DNA of 64,000 nt from Pseudomonas sp. (GTDB lineage Bacteria > Pseudomonadota > Gammaproteobacteria > Pseudomonadales > Pseudomonadaceae): the NCBI GenBank assembly GCA_022448005.1, contig JAKUTK010000017.1, positions 22,761-86,760 on the forward strand, read 5' to 3'. Of this stretch, positions 19,420-30,115 are shown piece after piece. The notes under the pieces are model-generated. The model was not told the DNA's origin, did not search any database, and saw only the letters and a program-made list of their open reading frames with translations. The translations under genes were made by a program, and so were the position numbers. Positions within the stretch are counted from its first letter, which is position 1; each line of letters opens with the position of its first letter.

Positions 19420-20340
19420 ATGAGCGCAAGGCATTTTCTCTCACTGATGGATTGCACGCCCCAGGAGCTGTTAGGCCTGGTCCGTCGCGGCATCGAGCTG
19501 AAGGATCTGCGCGAGCGCGGCATTCTGTTCGAGCCGCTGAAAAATCGCGTTCTGGGCATGATTTTCGAAAAAGCCTCGACCCGCACGAGACTGTCTTTCG
19601 AAGCGGGAATGATCCAGCTCGGTGGCCAAGCCGTATTTCTTTCGCCGCGTGACACGCAACTGGGTCGCGGCGAACCGATCAGCGACTCCGCCATCGTCAT
19701 GTCGAGCATGCTCGATGCGATCATGATCCGCACCTTCGCTCATTCAACGCTGAACGAATTTGCGGCGAACTCTTCGGTACCGGTAATCAACGGTCTGTCG
19801 GACGATCTCCACCCATGCCAACTGATGGCCGACATGCAGACGTTTCATGAGTTGCGCGGCAGTATCGCGGGCAAGACCGCAGCGTGGATCGGCGACGGCA
19901 ATAACATGTGCAACTCCTATATGGAGGCGGCGCTTCAGTTCGATTTCCAGCTGCGTATCGCTTGCCCTGAGGGCTACGAGCCCAACAATGAGCTGCTCGC
20001 GCAGGCCGGTGGCCGGGTGCAGGTATTCCGCGACCCACGCGAAGCAGTGGCGGGCGCACACCTGGTCAGCACAGACGTTTGGGCTTCCATGGGCCAGGAA
20101 GATGAAGTCGCTGCACGTATGGCTACCTTCCGTCCGTATCAGGTCGACCGGGCCTTGCTTGACGCAGCGGCAGAGGATGTCCTGTTCATGCATTGCCTGC
20201 CGGCACACCGCGGCGAAGAAATCAGCCACGACGTGCTCGACGACAAGCGTGCAGTCGCCTGGCAACAGGCCGAAAACCGTCTGCATGTGCAGAAAGCCCT
20301 GCTTGAGTTTCTGGTCGAGCCGGCTTATCACCACGCATGA
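19420..20340 (+). CDS. argF: ornithine carbamoyltransferase, anabolic
   Basis: Condenses carbamoyl phosphate and ornithine to citrulline in arginine biosynthesis. The 306-residue protein has the carbamoyl-phosphate motif STRTRLSFE, the [11 protein letters not shown] segment, and the ornithine-loop [10 protein letters not shown]. Its length and motifs fit the anabolic ArgF rather than the arginine-deiminase enzyme, and no arc genes are near. It overlaps the following ABC ATPase gene by four bases. Confidence 0.95.
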   Translation: MSARHFLSLMDCTPQELLGLVRRGIELKDLRERGILFEPLKNRVLGMIFEKASTRTRLSFEAGMIQLGGQAVFLSPRDTQLGRGEPISDSAIVMSSMLDAIMIRTFAHSTLNEFAANSSVPVINGLSDDLHPCQLMADMQTFHELRGSIAGKTAAWIGDGNNMCNSYMEAALQFDFQLRIACPEGYEPNNELLAQAGGRVQVFRDPREAVAGAHLVSTDVWASMGQEDEVAARMATFRPYQVDRALLDAAAEDVLFMHCLPAHRGEEISHDVLDDKRAVAWQQAENRLHVQKALLEFLVEPAYHHA

Positions 20341-21446
20341 GCCATGAGCCGCTGCTGCACCTGCGCGACCTCGCCTGCGGTTATGGCGAACAGAGCATTG
20401 TGCAGAACCTCAATCTGCACCTGAATCGCGGTGATATCGGGTGCCTTCTCGGGCCATCCGGTTGCGGTAAAACCACTACGTTGCGGGCTATTGCCGGATT
20501 CGAGCACGTCAACGATGGTGAGATCCAACTGGGCGGCACGGTGCTTTCGCGGCGTGGTTTCACCCTGGCACCCGAGAAGCGGCGGGTCGGCATGGTGTTC
20601 CAGGACTATGCCCTTTTCCCGCATCTGACGGTCACCGAAAACATCGCCTTTGGCATTCGCAAGCATCCGCAAGCGCAACGCATCGTGCGCGAAATGCTCG
20701 ATCTGGTGCATCTCTCTCCGCTCGGCAAGCGCTATCCGCACGAGCTTTCCGGAGGCCAGCAGCAACGCGTTGCGCTGGCCCGCGCACTTGCGCCCGAGCC
20801 GGAACTGCTCCTGCTAGACGAACCGTTCTCCAACCTCGACGGCGACCTGCGCCGACGCTTGAGCCATGAAGTCCGCGAGATTCTGAAGGCGCGTGGTACC
20901 AGCGCGATCCTCGTCACCCACGATCAGGAAGAAGCCTTCGCCGTCAGTGACCAGGTCGGCGTATTCAAGGATGGTCGGCTGGAACAGTGGGACACCCCTT
21001 TCAACCTCTACCATGAGCCGCTTACACCTTTCGTGGCGAGCTTCATCGGCCAGGGCTACTTCATTCGTGGCCAGCTGATCGACCCGGAGACGGTGCAGAC
21101 CGAACTGGGCGTCATTCGCGGCAACCGCGCCTACACCATGCCGGCTGGCAGCTCAGTGGACGTTCTGCTGCGTCCGGATGACATCGTCTACTCACCGGAG
21201 AGCAGGCTCAAGGCGCTCATTGTTGGCAAGACTTTCCTTGGTGCCTCGACCTTGTATCGACTGCAGTTGCCCACCGGCAATCAACTCGAGGGAATATTTC
21301 CCAGCCACGCGGACTACCCGACCGGCCAGGAAGTGGGCATTGCGATCGCTGCCGACCATCTGGTGGTGTTCCCGGCGCAGGGCAGCGTGGCCGCCTATGA
21401 AAAACTGCCAGAAGCGGGCGTGCGGCGTTACAGCAGCAACGTTTGA
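20337..21446 (+). CDS. orphan ABC transporter ATP-binding protein (FbpC/PotA-like)
   Basis: A 369-residue ATPase of the type that powers iron, spermidine/putrescine or sugar importers. It shows Walker [10 protein letters not shown] (39-47), the signature LSGGQQQR, Walker [13 protein letters not shown] and the H-loop [11 protein letters not shown]-terminal TOBE-like region from about residue 240 is typical of regulated importer ATPases. No permease or binding-protein gene is nearby. Its ATG lies inside the end of argF (ATGA overlap), so it is probably translated from the same mRNA. The substrate is unknown. Confidence 0.88.
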   Translation: MSHEPLLHLRDLACGYGEQSIVQNLNLHLNRGDIGCLLGPSGCGKTTTLRAIAGFEHVNDGEIQLGGTVLSRRGFTLAPEKRRVGMVFQDYALFPHLTVTENIAFGIRKHPQAQRIVREMLDLVHLSPLGKRYPHELSGGQQQRVALARALAPEPELLLLDEPFSNLDGDLRRRLSHEVREILKARGTSAILVTHDQEEAFAVSDQVGVFKDGRLEQWDTPFNLYHEPLTPFVASFIGQGYFIRGQLIDPETVQTELGVIRGNRAYTMPAGSSVDVLLRPDDIVYSPESRLKALIVGKTFLGASTLYRLQLPTGNQLEGIFPSHADYPTGQEVGIAIAADHLVVFPAQGSVAAYEKLPEAGVRRYSSNV

Positions 21447-21502
21447 GCTCAGTCGCCGCGTTACTCTTCCGTCCGGATCTCCATCGCCTCGCCGCCGCGT
21501 GA

Positions 21503-21979
21503 TTAGAGGCGTCGCGCCCTGAAGAACTCACTCAGTATCTCGCTGCAACGCTCCGCAGAGACGCCACCTTCGCTCAACACGCGGTGATTAAGGAAATCCT
21601 GCGAGAAAAACTGGCCTCGACTGACTGCAACCCCCGCCTTGGGCTCCGTTGCGCCGTACACCACCCGTTGCATGCGCGAATGGACAATCAACCCGGCGCA
21701 CATGCTGCAAGGTTCGAGCGTCACGTACAGCGTGCTCTCCGGTAAGCGATAGTTCTCCAGCTTCGACGCTGCGTCGCGAATAGCGACCATCTCAGCGTGG
21801 GCGCTCGGGTCGTGGCTCGAGATCGGGCGATTGAAACCCCGGCCAATTATCTGGCCGTTGTGTACCACCACCGCACCGACCGGGACTTCCCCGAGTCTTG
21901 CCCCTTCGGCGGCAAGGGCCAACGCCTCGCGCATGAATTCATCATCACGGGAACGGTCGATGATCATAGGTCTTTTCAT
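21503..21979 (-). CDS. tadA: tRNA(adenine34) deaminase TadA
   Basis: Converts A34 to inosine in the anticodon of tRNA-Arg(ACG), an essential step for reading CGN codons. The 158-residue protein shows the zinc-deaminase motifs HAE (61-63, where Glu63 is the proton shuttle) and PCSMC (Cys91 and Cys94). It follows the multicopper oxidase gene by 25 bases on the same strand, and may be co-transcribed with it although the functions differ. Confidence 0.95.
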   Translation of the reverse strand: MKRPMIIDRSRDDEFMREALALAAEGARLGEVPVGAVVVHNGQIIGRGFNRPISSHDPSAHAEMVAIRDAASKLENYRLPESTLYVTLEPCSMCAGLIVHSRMQRVVYGATEPKAGVAVSRGQFFSQDFLNHRVLSEGGVSAERCSEILSEFFRARRL

Positions 21980-22004
21980 TTATTCCGTCCGGCTACTACT
22001 GCCC

Positions 22005-23375
22005 TCAAACCACTTCAATTGCCGCCATCAATCCAGTTTCCATGTGATCGATGACGTGGCAGTGGAACATCCACACCCCAGGATTATCCGCCACCAGCGC
22101 GATTCTTGCCGTCTCGTTCTTGCCGAGCAGATAGGTATCGGTATACCAGGGATCGATGCGCTTTCGGTTGGACGAAATGACCTTGAATGTCAGCCCGTGC
22201 AGATGGATTGGATGCTGATACTGACTGAGGTTGCGCAGCTCGAATATGTAATGACCGTCTTTTTTCAATGTAGCAATCGGGCGGTCCGCACAGGTCTTAT
22301 CGTTGATGTCCCAGGCCTGGCCGTTGATCTGCCAGAAAGTGAAGGCATCGCCCTGCCCGGCATCACTGGATAGGGTGCCAGCCCATTCGAAATTAAAACG
22401 CAGGGTTTCCGCTCGCTGCAGGTCCGGCTCGGCGACCGGATTGGCCGGCAGCGGTGCAGGCCAATCGCCTTCGACCTCGACGGTAGCCACGGAGGTGAGC
22501 GTCGCCAGCCGCAGCGGGCCATTACGCAAGGACAGCGTTTCCCCGGCAGGCGGGACTTTCACCGCCAGATCAATGCGCATGCCTGGGCCGAGCCAATAGG
22601 CCTTGCCCAGCGGGCGCGGCGTGACCGGGTTGCCATCGATCGCGTAAATACGCGCGTCGCCACCTGGCAGGTTCACTCGGTAGGTCACGGTGTTGGTGAG
22701 ATTGATGAGGCGCAAGCGCACTACTTGGTCTGCCGGCAACTCAAGGGTCGGCGCGTGCTCCCCATTGACGGTCGACAGCACGCCAGGCGTTCCTCCCCGC
22801 GCGGCCTCGCGGGGCACGCTGAAATCGGTGAAGGCGCCTTGCTTGTCGATATGCCAGTTTTTCAGGCTCAGCGTTCGCTCATGACGAAACCCGCTCGGCT
22901 CGCGTTCTTCGACAATCAACGGCCCTACCAGCCCACGCCCCAACTGCTCGGCGCTCGAAGTGTGCGGGTGATACCAGAAACTCCCCGCATCCGGGACCTG
23001 AAAGAGGTAGTCGAACGACTCCCCGGGCAAGACGGGCAATTGCGAAACATACGGCACCCCGTCCATGTTCAGCGGCAGGCGGATGCCATGCCAATGAATC
23101 GTAGTGGGCTCCGGTAGGTGATTGATAAAGCGCACTCGCAGCCATTCGCCCTGCCTGGCACGCAGCTCCAAGCCAGGCGCTTGTCCGCCGTAGCACCATG
23201 CTGGGGTCTTGGTGCCTGCGATAAGCTCGATATCGGCTGGAGCGGCGATCAGCTCGTAATCGTGGGTCACGGGATCGGCGGGCCGCCCGATCCAGTACCG
23301 TGCTCCGCCACCGACAACGCCCAACGTAGCGAGCCCAGCCAACCCAACCAGCATCTTTCTTCGGGTAAAAGTCAT
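22005..23375 (-). CDS. multicopper oxidase family protein, exported
   Basis: A laccase-like periplasmic oxidase; probable substrates are Cu(I) or phenols, not determined here. The N terminus TRRKMLVGLAGLATLGVVGG resembles a twin-arginine or Sec signal with a membrane-anchored start. All four copper-ligand motifs are visible: HWHG, HPHTSS, HPIHLHG and HCHVIDHMETGLM. The last has Met at the axial position of type-1 copper. The 456-residue length is that of the three-domain enzymes. It may belong to the copper response with OprC, though 12 kb apart. Confidence 0.92.
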   Translation of the reverse strand: MTFTRRKMLVGLAGLATLGVVGGGARYWIGRPADPVTHDYELIAAPADIELIAGTKTPAWCYGGQAPGLELRARQGEWLRVRFINHLPEPTTIHWHGIRLPLNMDGVPYVSQLPVLPGESFDYLFQVPDAGSFWYHPHTSSAEQLGRGLVGPLIVEEREPSGFRHERTLSLKNWHIDKQGAFTDFSVPREAARGGTPGVLSTVNGEHAPTLELPADQVVRLRLINLTNTVTYRVNLPGGDARIYAIDGNPVTPRPLGKAYWLGPGMRIDLAVKVPPAGETLSLRNGPLRLATLTSVATVEVEGDWPAPLPANPVAEPDLQRAETLRFNFEWAGTLSSDAGQGDAFTFWQINGQAWDINDKTCADRPIATLKKDGHYIFELRNLSQYQHPIHLHGLTFKVISSNRKRIDPWYTDTYLLGKNETARIALVADNPGVWMFHCHVIDHMETGLMAAIEVV

Positions 23376-23574
23376 TTCTTTCTCATCAAAAACTGCACGA
23401 GCCGTTACACCAGTAACTAGATTGGAATCGCTCGCATTTGCGACATGCTACAGCTTCGCGGGCCAACTCGCAGCCGGGTTAGACGCACAGCGAACCCGTT
23501 GATCAATAGAAGCGAACCCTTGCGCCTGATCCCGCGTCTACTGCGGAGACACTCATTCCAATTGAGGAGGCGCC

Positions 23575-24408
23575 ATGCACCCCACAGCAGCCCAAGCCAA
23601 GGGTGAAGTCAGCAGAGGCATAACCTGGCTCGCTCGTAGCGGCTACGCCGCCAGAGGTGTTGTCTATTTGATCATCGGTATATTCGCCTTCATGGCTGGC
23701 ATCGGCAGCGGTAAAACTGTTGGTACCAAAGGTGCTATTCAGCAATTGTTAGGGCAGCCCTTCGGGCAGACCTTGCTCTGGATCATGGTTGTCGGTCTCG
23801 TAGCCTACGTGGCTTGGCGACTGACGCAGGCAATTACCGATCCGGAAGGCCATGGCACCGACGCAAAAGGGCTATTGATCCGCGCAGGTCTCGTCGGTAG
23901 TGCCGTGACCTATACGTTACTCGCGCTGTTCACCCTCGGACTGCTTGGCAGCTCCATTGGCAGCTCCGGGAGCGGTGGTGGCTCAGGTGGCGGCGACTTC
24001 CTGTCAGGCGTACTTGGATGGAAGTATTCGAACTATCTGATCTACCTGGTTGCGCTTGTGCCGCTTGGTGTCGGGATCGCCCACATCATCAAGGGCTGGA
24101 AAGCCAAGTTCGAAAAGTACTTCTATGCCTCCGAACAGGTCATGAAATGGATTCGCCCGATTTCTCGGGCCGGCCTCATTGCCCGCGGCGTTGCCTTTCT
24201 GATCGTTTCCGGCATGCTTTTCACAGGCGGTAGCCGCTACGAGCCAACCGACCCGCCGGGGCTGGAGGATGCCCTGAACGCTCTGCAGAACCTGCCGTTT
24301 GGGGCATTTTGGCTTTCCCTGGTTGGCCTTGGGCTGGTTGCATTTGCTGTTTACAGTTGTTCCGAAGCCATATGGCGCCGTATCGATACGCCAGCCGTCA
24401 TGAACTGA
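23575..24408 (+). CDS. DUF1206 domain membrane protein
   Basis: A 277-residue inner membrane protein with about six hydrophobic segments arranged as three related pairs, the DUF1206 architecture. Each repeat begins with a similar GYAARG or AGLIARG-type motif (SGYAARGVVYLI; ISRAGLIARGVAFLI). A glycine-serine-rich loop (SSGSGGGSGGGDF) separates the second and third pairs. A strong AGGAGG sits six bases before the ATG. The function of this family is unknown, and the neighbours do not help. Confidence 0.85.
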   Translation: MHPTAAQAKGEVSRGITWLARSGYAARGVVYLIIGIFAFMAGIGSGKTVGTKGAIQQLLGQPFGQTLLWIMVVGLVAYVAWRLTQAITDPEGHGTDAKGLLIRAGLVGSAVTYTLLALFTLGLLGSSIGSSGSGGGSGGGDFLSGVLGWKYSNYLIYLVALVPLGVGIAHIIKGWKAKFEKYFYASEQVMKWIRPISRAGLIARGVAFLIVSGMLFTGGSRYEPTDPPGLEDALNALQNLPFGAFWLSLVGLGLVAFAVYSCSEAIWRRIDTPAVMN

Positions 24409-24415
24409 CTGGGTG

Positions 24416-24450
24416 TCAAGCCCGAGGCCCTGGCATGCCGGGGCTTTGGC
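24416..24450 (+). terminator. probable terminator after the DUF1206 gene
   Basis: An imperfect hairpin, AAGCCC...GGC / GCC...GGGCTT, starting eight bases past the stop. The T-tract is short and interrupted, so it is less sure than the others in the window. Confidence 0.5.
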
Positions 24451-25016
24451 TTTCTAGATAATCTGCAGCTGACTCATCACTACTCGCTAAGCGACCGTCT
24501 ACTTAGCCGTGTGGTTAAAAGGAGCACTGCAGTCAGCTACTCAACGCCATCTTCTTCGGACAGCTCATTCCCGCGCTCTCGTGATTGTCGCCTCGATGCG
24601 CGTTCCCCTTACGTAACGGTTACAGTTCTCTCGCAATCGACAAAGCTTTAGAAACCTGCAGATCAGCTCAACGTCACGAGTCCCCAAATGGTGATCTTAA
24701 GTGATCCACGGTGCCGCTCTGCGAGCTCAAGCATTGCGACCAATCGAGTACCAACACAAGCATGGACGAACGTCCCGCGTTGATTAGCGGGTACGACATC
24801 GGCACCTCGTCGGCGCCTGCTTGGACTGGATCGCAAGCCTGTTGAAACATATGGCTATCAAGCAGAGGGCCGTTGGCCACTAGACAGCCACCCTCCAGCC
24901 TCGTACCGTGCTTCAGATGCCCTGCGAACTGCTCTCCCGCCCTACTTTGCTAGGTTTCCGAGGCAGTCCGCTCAAAAAGCCGGCGCGATAGAACCGAAGT
25001 TCAAGGAACAGCAGCG
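24451..25016. other. 566-base region without a recognisable gene
   Basis: Upstream of the diguanylate cyclase. A minus-strand frame at 24674-24880 (68 residues) resembles nothing I know and has no ribosome binding site. I found no tRNA, repeat or clear sRNA with terminator. It is one of the longest gene-free stretches here, its base composition looks less GC-rich than its surroundings, and it may be a decayed gene. It also should contain the cyclase promoter. AAGGAACAG precedes the cyclase ATG. Confidence 0.5.
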
Positions 25017-26069
25017 ATGCAAGGAACACAACCGGAACACTTTCGCCAGCGCGACGCCCGCCCGGAGTTCTGGCAGCTCTCGATGCGTTGCTGTCAGTTG
25101 GCGGGTAGCGTCGATGTAGCCTTTCTATTCATATTCCTCATTCTTGGTTCACCGATTCTGGCCTGGATAAACGTGGTCAGCGTGGCCATGTATATCTATG
25201 CCTATCGCGCATTCCAACAGCGAAGAAATCAGCTCGCGGTCATGCTGATACGCATTGAAGTGCTTGTTCATGCCGGACTGGGAACGGTGCTTATTGGTTG
25301 GGAAAGCGGCTTCCACTATTACCTGCTGATGTTTATTCCGGCCCTGTTCGTCAGCATGCCCACACGCACCGCCTGGATATACGCGGGTTGGCTATGGGCT
25401 TACTACGTCGGGCTCGACGTATTGATGTGGTTCATTGAACCGCTGCAACCCATCTCCTCCAGCGCGCTGCTGGGCGTGCACGTGTTCAACCTTACCGTAG
25501 TGTTCTGCATGTTCAGCTATCTCGCGCTGTTCTATGTGGCCACGGTGACACGGGCACACAAGAAGCTGGCCTCGATGGCAACCACCGATTCACTGACCGG
25601 CCTATTCAATCGCCGACACATGATCGAACTCACCGAAAAGGTCCTAGCGAGACACCAGCGCCACCCCACCAACCTCACCTTGATGCTGATGGACATCGAC
25701 CACTTCAAACAGGTCAATGACCAGTACGGTCACGATATGGGCGACCGCGTCCTTCAAGCGGTGAGCGATCTGCTCAAACAATCAATGCGCGAACAGGACT
25801 TCATCGGCCGTTGGGGCGGCGAAGAGTTTCTGGCCATTCTGCCGGATACGAATTTCAACCATGCGGGCGAAAGCGCCGAGCGTATACGCAAGCGTGTCGA
25901 GGAGCTCGAACTCTACAGTGATGGCATACGGGTCTGCGTTACGCTGTCGATCGGCATCACCCAATATCGTGCAGACGAGTTGCTCAGTGATGCGATTGCA
26001 CGAGCCGACGTTGCGCTCTACGAAAGTAAATCGGCGGGGCGTAACAGGGTAGAAGTCGCTGAGGTATAG
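25017..26069 (+). CDS. membrane-bound GGDEF diguanylate cyclase
   Basis: Makes cyclic di-GMP from GTP, a signal for biofilm over motility. The first 180 residues form a membrane sensor region with about five to six helices and no known ligand domain. The GGDEF domain starts near residue 187 (TTDSLTGLFNRRHM). The active-site signature is GGEEF (267-271), an accepted active variant. The product-inhibition site RxxD (REQD, 258-261) lies exactly five residues before it, so feedback control is expected. AAGGA precedes the ATG. There is no EAL domain. Confidence 0.9.
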   Translation: MQGTQPEHFRQRDARPEFWQLSMRCCQLAGSVDVAFLFIFLILGSPILAWINVVSVAMYIYAYRAFQQRRNQLAVMLIRIEVLVHAGLGTVLIGWESGFHYYLLMFIPALFVSMPTRTAWIYAGWLWAYYVGLDVLMWFIEPLQPISSSALLGVHVFNLTVVFCMFSYLALFYVATVTRAHKKLASMATTDSLTGLFNRRHMIELTEKVLARHQRHPTNLTLMLMDIDHFKQVNDQYGHDMGDRVLQAVSDLLKQSMREQDFIGRWGGEEFLAILPDTNFNHAGESAERIRKRVEELELYSDGIRVCVTLSIGITQYRADELLSDAIARADVALYESKSAGRNRVEVAEV

Positions 26070-26083
26070 CGCCAAATAACCAA

Positions 26084-26110
26084 AAGCCCGCAGTTACGCG
26101 GGCTTCAGGC
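26084..26110. terminator. terminator between the cyclase and guaA
   Basis: Stem AAGCCCGC / GCGGGCTT with a six-base loop, in the short gap between two convergent genes. Only a weak T-tract follows, but an A-run precedes it, which would suit termination of guaA from the other strand. Confidence 0.7.
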
Positions 26111-26148
26111 TTTCTGCTAATCGATGTCGGCCAGTGCCAGACGCCCGA

Positions 26149-27729
26149 TCATTCCCACTCAATGGTCGCTGGCGGCTTGCTTGATACATCGTAGGTGACG
26201 CGCGAGATGCCTTCGATTTCGTTAATGATGCGGTTGGAGACCTTCTCCAGCAGCTCATACGGCAGATGCGCCCAGCGTGCGGTCATGAAGTCGATGGTTT
26301 CCACCGCACGCAGCGCAACGACCCAGGCGTAGCGGCGACCGTCGCCGACCACACCCACCGACTTGACCGGCTGGAACACTACGAAGGCCTGGCTGGTCTT
26401 GTGGTACCAGTCGAAGTTGCGCAGCTCCTGAATGAAGATGTGGTCAGCGCGACGCAGCAGGTCGGCGTATTCCTTCTTAACTTCGCCGAGGATGCGCACG
26501 CCCAGCCCCGGGCCCGGGAACGGATGGCGATAGACCATATCGTACGGCAGGCCGAGTTCGAGACCGATCTTGCGGACTTCGTCCTTGAACAACTCGCGCA
26601 GCGGCTCGACCAGCTTGAGGTTCATTTCCTCCGGCAGGCCACCGACGTTGTGGTGGGACTTGATCACGTGCGCCTTGCCGCTCTTGGCACCGGCGGACTC
26701 GATGACGTCCGGGTAGATGGTGCCTTGGGCGAGGTACTGAATGTTGTCGAGCTTGCTGGCCTGGGCATCGAAGACGTCGATGAAGGTACGGCCGATGATC
26801 TTGCGCTTCTTCTCCGGATCGGCTTCGCCAGCGAGGTTGTCGAGAAACTGCGCTTCAGCGTCGGCGCGGATCACCTTAACGCCCATGTTCTCGGCGAACA
26901 TGGCCATGACCTGATCGCCCTCGTGCAAGCGCAGCAGGCCGTTGTCGACGAATACACAGGTCAGCTGATCGCCAATGGCCTTGTGCAGCAGCGCCGCGAC
27001 CACCGAGGAATCCACGCCGCCGGACAGGCCCAGCAGCACGTTGGCCGAACCGACCTGATTGCGAACCTGTTCGACCAGGTCCTCGACGATGTTGGATGGT
27101 GTCCACAGCGCTTCGCAGCCGCAGATTTCAAGCAGGAAGCGCGACAGGATGCGCCCGCCCTGGCGGGTGTGGGTGACTTCCGGGTGGAACTGCACGCCGT
27201 AGTAGCGGCGGTCATCGTCGCCCATCGCAGCAATCGCGCAGCTCGGGGTGCTGGCCAGGATACGGAAGCCCGCCGGCAAGTCGGTAACCTTGTCGCCGTG
27301 GCTCATCCAGACGTCGAGGCCAAACACGCCGTCATCGTCCATATGGTCTTCGATACCGTCGAACAGCTTGGACTTGCCAACCAGATCGACGCGCGCATAG
27401 CCGAACTCACGCTCATCTGAACCCTGGACCTTGCCACCGAGCTGCTCGGACATGGTCTGCATGCCGTAGCAGATGCCGAACAGCGGTACGCCGAGATCGA
27501 ACACTGCCTGCGGGGCGCGCGGGCTGCCTTCGGCATGCACCGACTCCGGGCCGCCAGCGAGGATGATGCCGCGCGGCGCGAAGTCGCGAATGTCCTCATC
27601 CGGCATATCGAACGGATGAAGTTCGCAGTAGACGCCGAGTTCGCGTACGCGACGGGCGATCAGCTGGGTGTACTGCGAGCCGAAATCCAGGATCAGGATG
27701 CGGTGAGCATGAATGTCTTGATGGGCCAT
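26149..27729 (-). CDS. guaA: GMP synthase (glutamine-hydrolysing)
   Basis: Aminates XMP to GMP, last step of guanine nucleotide synthesis. The protein of about 526 residues joins a class I glutamine amidotransferase (GICYGMQ with the catalytic Cys, then a later HPEVTHT) to an ATP-pyrophosphatase domain (LSGGVDSSV) and a dimerisation domain ending in GMP-synthase-typical TIEWE. I chose the ATG at 27729 ([14 protein letters not shown]), preceded by AGGGG, over an upstream in-frame start that adds non-conserved residues. It follows guaB by 100 bases as a guaBA operon. Confidence 0.97.
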   Translation of the reverse strand: MAHQDIHAHRILILDFGSQYTQLIARRVRELGVYCELHPFDMPDEDIRDFAPRGIILAGGPESVHAEGSPRAPQAVFDLGVPLFGICYGMQTMSEQLGGKVQGSDEREFGYARVDLVGKSKLFDGIEDHMDDDGVFGLDVWMSHGDKVTDLPAGFRILASTPSCAIAAMGDDDRRYYGVQFHPEVTHTRQGGRILSRFLLEICGCEALWTPSNIVEDLVEQVRNQVGSANVLLGLSGGVDSSVVAALLHKAIGDQLTCVFVDNGLLRLHEGDQVMAMFAENMGVKVIRADAEAQFLDNLAGEADPEKKRKIIGRTFIDVFDAQASKLDNIQYLAQGTIYPDVIESAGAKSGKAHVIKSHHNVGGLPEEMNLKLVEPLRELFKDEVRKIGLELGLPYDMVYRHPFPGPGLGVRILGEVKKEYADLLRRADHIFIQELRNFDWYHKTSQAFVVFQPVKSVGVVGDGRRYAWVVALRAVETIDFMTARWAHLPYELLEKVSNRIINEIEGISRVTYDVSSKPPATIEWE

Positions 27730-27829
27730 TTTTTTCCCCTGGGAAAAACGGCTGAAGGCTGAACGCAAGCAGCTGAACGAGGCATTGCTCATCCAACCGC
27801 TCGGCGATCAGCCTCCAGCGACAGAAATA

Positions 27830-29425
<1,596 letters not shown>

Positions 29426-29977
29426 TCACGCCTCTACATCCACTACCGCAACCGCGAATCCTAAGCGTGCAGCGAACTCGTCAAGAAATGGTTGGCTGAA
29501 TACTGCCTCTCCCCAACCGTTGAAAATAAAGCCGAGATTGGAGAAGCCGCAGGCTGGGATGAACAGAAAGCCGTTTATGTCGTCCTCATGTCCGCATTCC
29601 GGACAGGTGAAGGTATCGGTCTGCGCGGGCATCCACTCATCGAGACTTTCAAACAGTGCTTCGCCGATTTCGCGGCGACACTCGGGGCATCCCGCCTCCT
29701 CGGCGAAGTCACGGGTCGGGGTATAGATGCAGCGCTTGGAAACCACCTCCAAGCCATTGATCGCCTGGCCGAACGGCAAGCGATCCGGGTGCAGCACGAC
29801 GCTGCGTGCGCCCGGTCCGAGCGCATACCCCATACCGCCAACGCCACGACCGCAGGTAGTGGGCAACGCATCGACGACGCGTCGCTCGGCAAGCCAGCGC
29901 AAAATCATCCGTGCCTTGGCTTCATGGCCAGGAAACGTTGAGATGCGCGGCACGACGATAGCTTGACTGTGGCTCAT
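29426..29977 (-). CDS. conserved hypothetical protein with a double zinc ribbon
   Basis: A 183-residue protein that I do not recognise as any characterised family. Two Cys-x2-Cys pairs (CPECR around residue 97 and CPECG around 124) could form one zinc-ribbon knuckle. Between and after them are acidic and aromatic segments, with IPACGFSNLGFIFNGWGEAVF near the C terminus. There are no membrane segments or signal peptide. It is divergent from xseA and downstream-facing to guaB, and likely has its own promoter in the 138-base gap. Homologues in Pseudomonas carry uninformative names. Function unknown. Confidence 0.75.
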   Translation of the reverse strand: MSHSQAIVVPRISTFPGHEAKARMILRWLAERRVVDALPTTCGRGVGGMGYALGPGARSVVLHPDRLPFGQAINGLEVVSKRCIYTPTRDFAEEAGCPECRREIGEALFESLDEWMPAQTDTFTCPECGHEDDINGFLFIPACGFSNLGFIFNGWGEAVFSQPFLDEFAARLGFAVAVVDVEA

Positions 29978-30115
29978 GACTGGCTCGAAAGGAGGTGACG
30001 AAAGCGGCGCAGCTTAATCTGTACTTTGCTCAGGTCAACGACGGGGCGTCGGCTGCTGTCTGTTCGGTCATACACTGCAGCGCCCCCAGCGCGCTTTTCC
30101 CTTATCATCCCCGGC

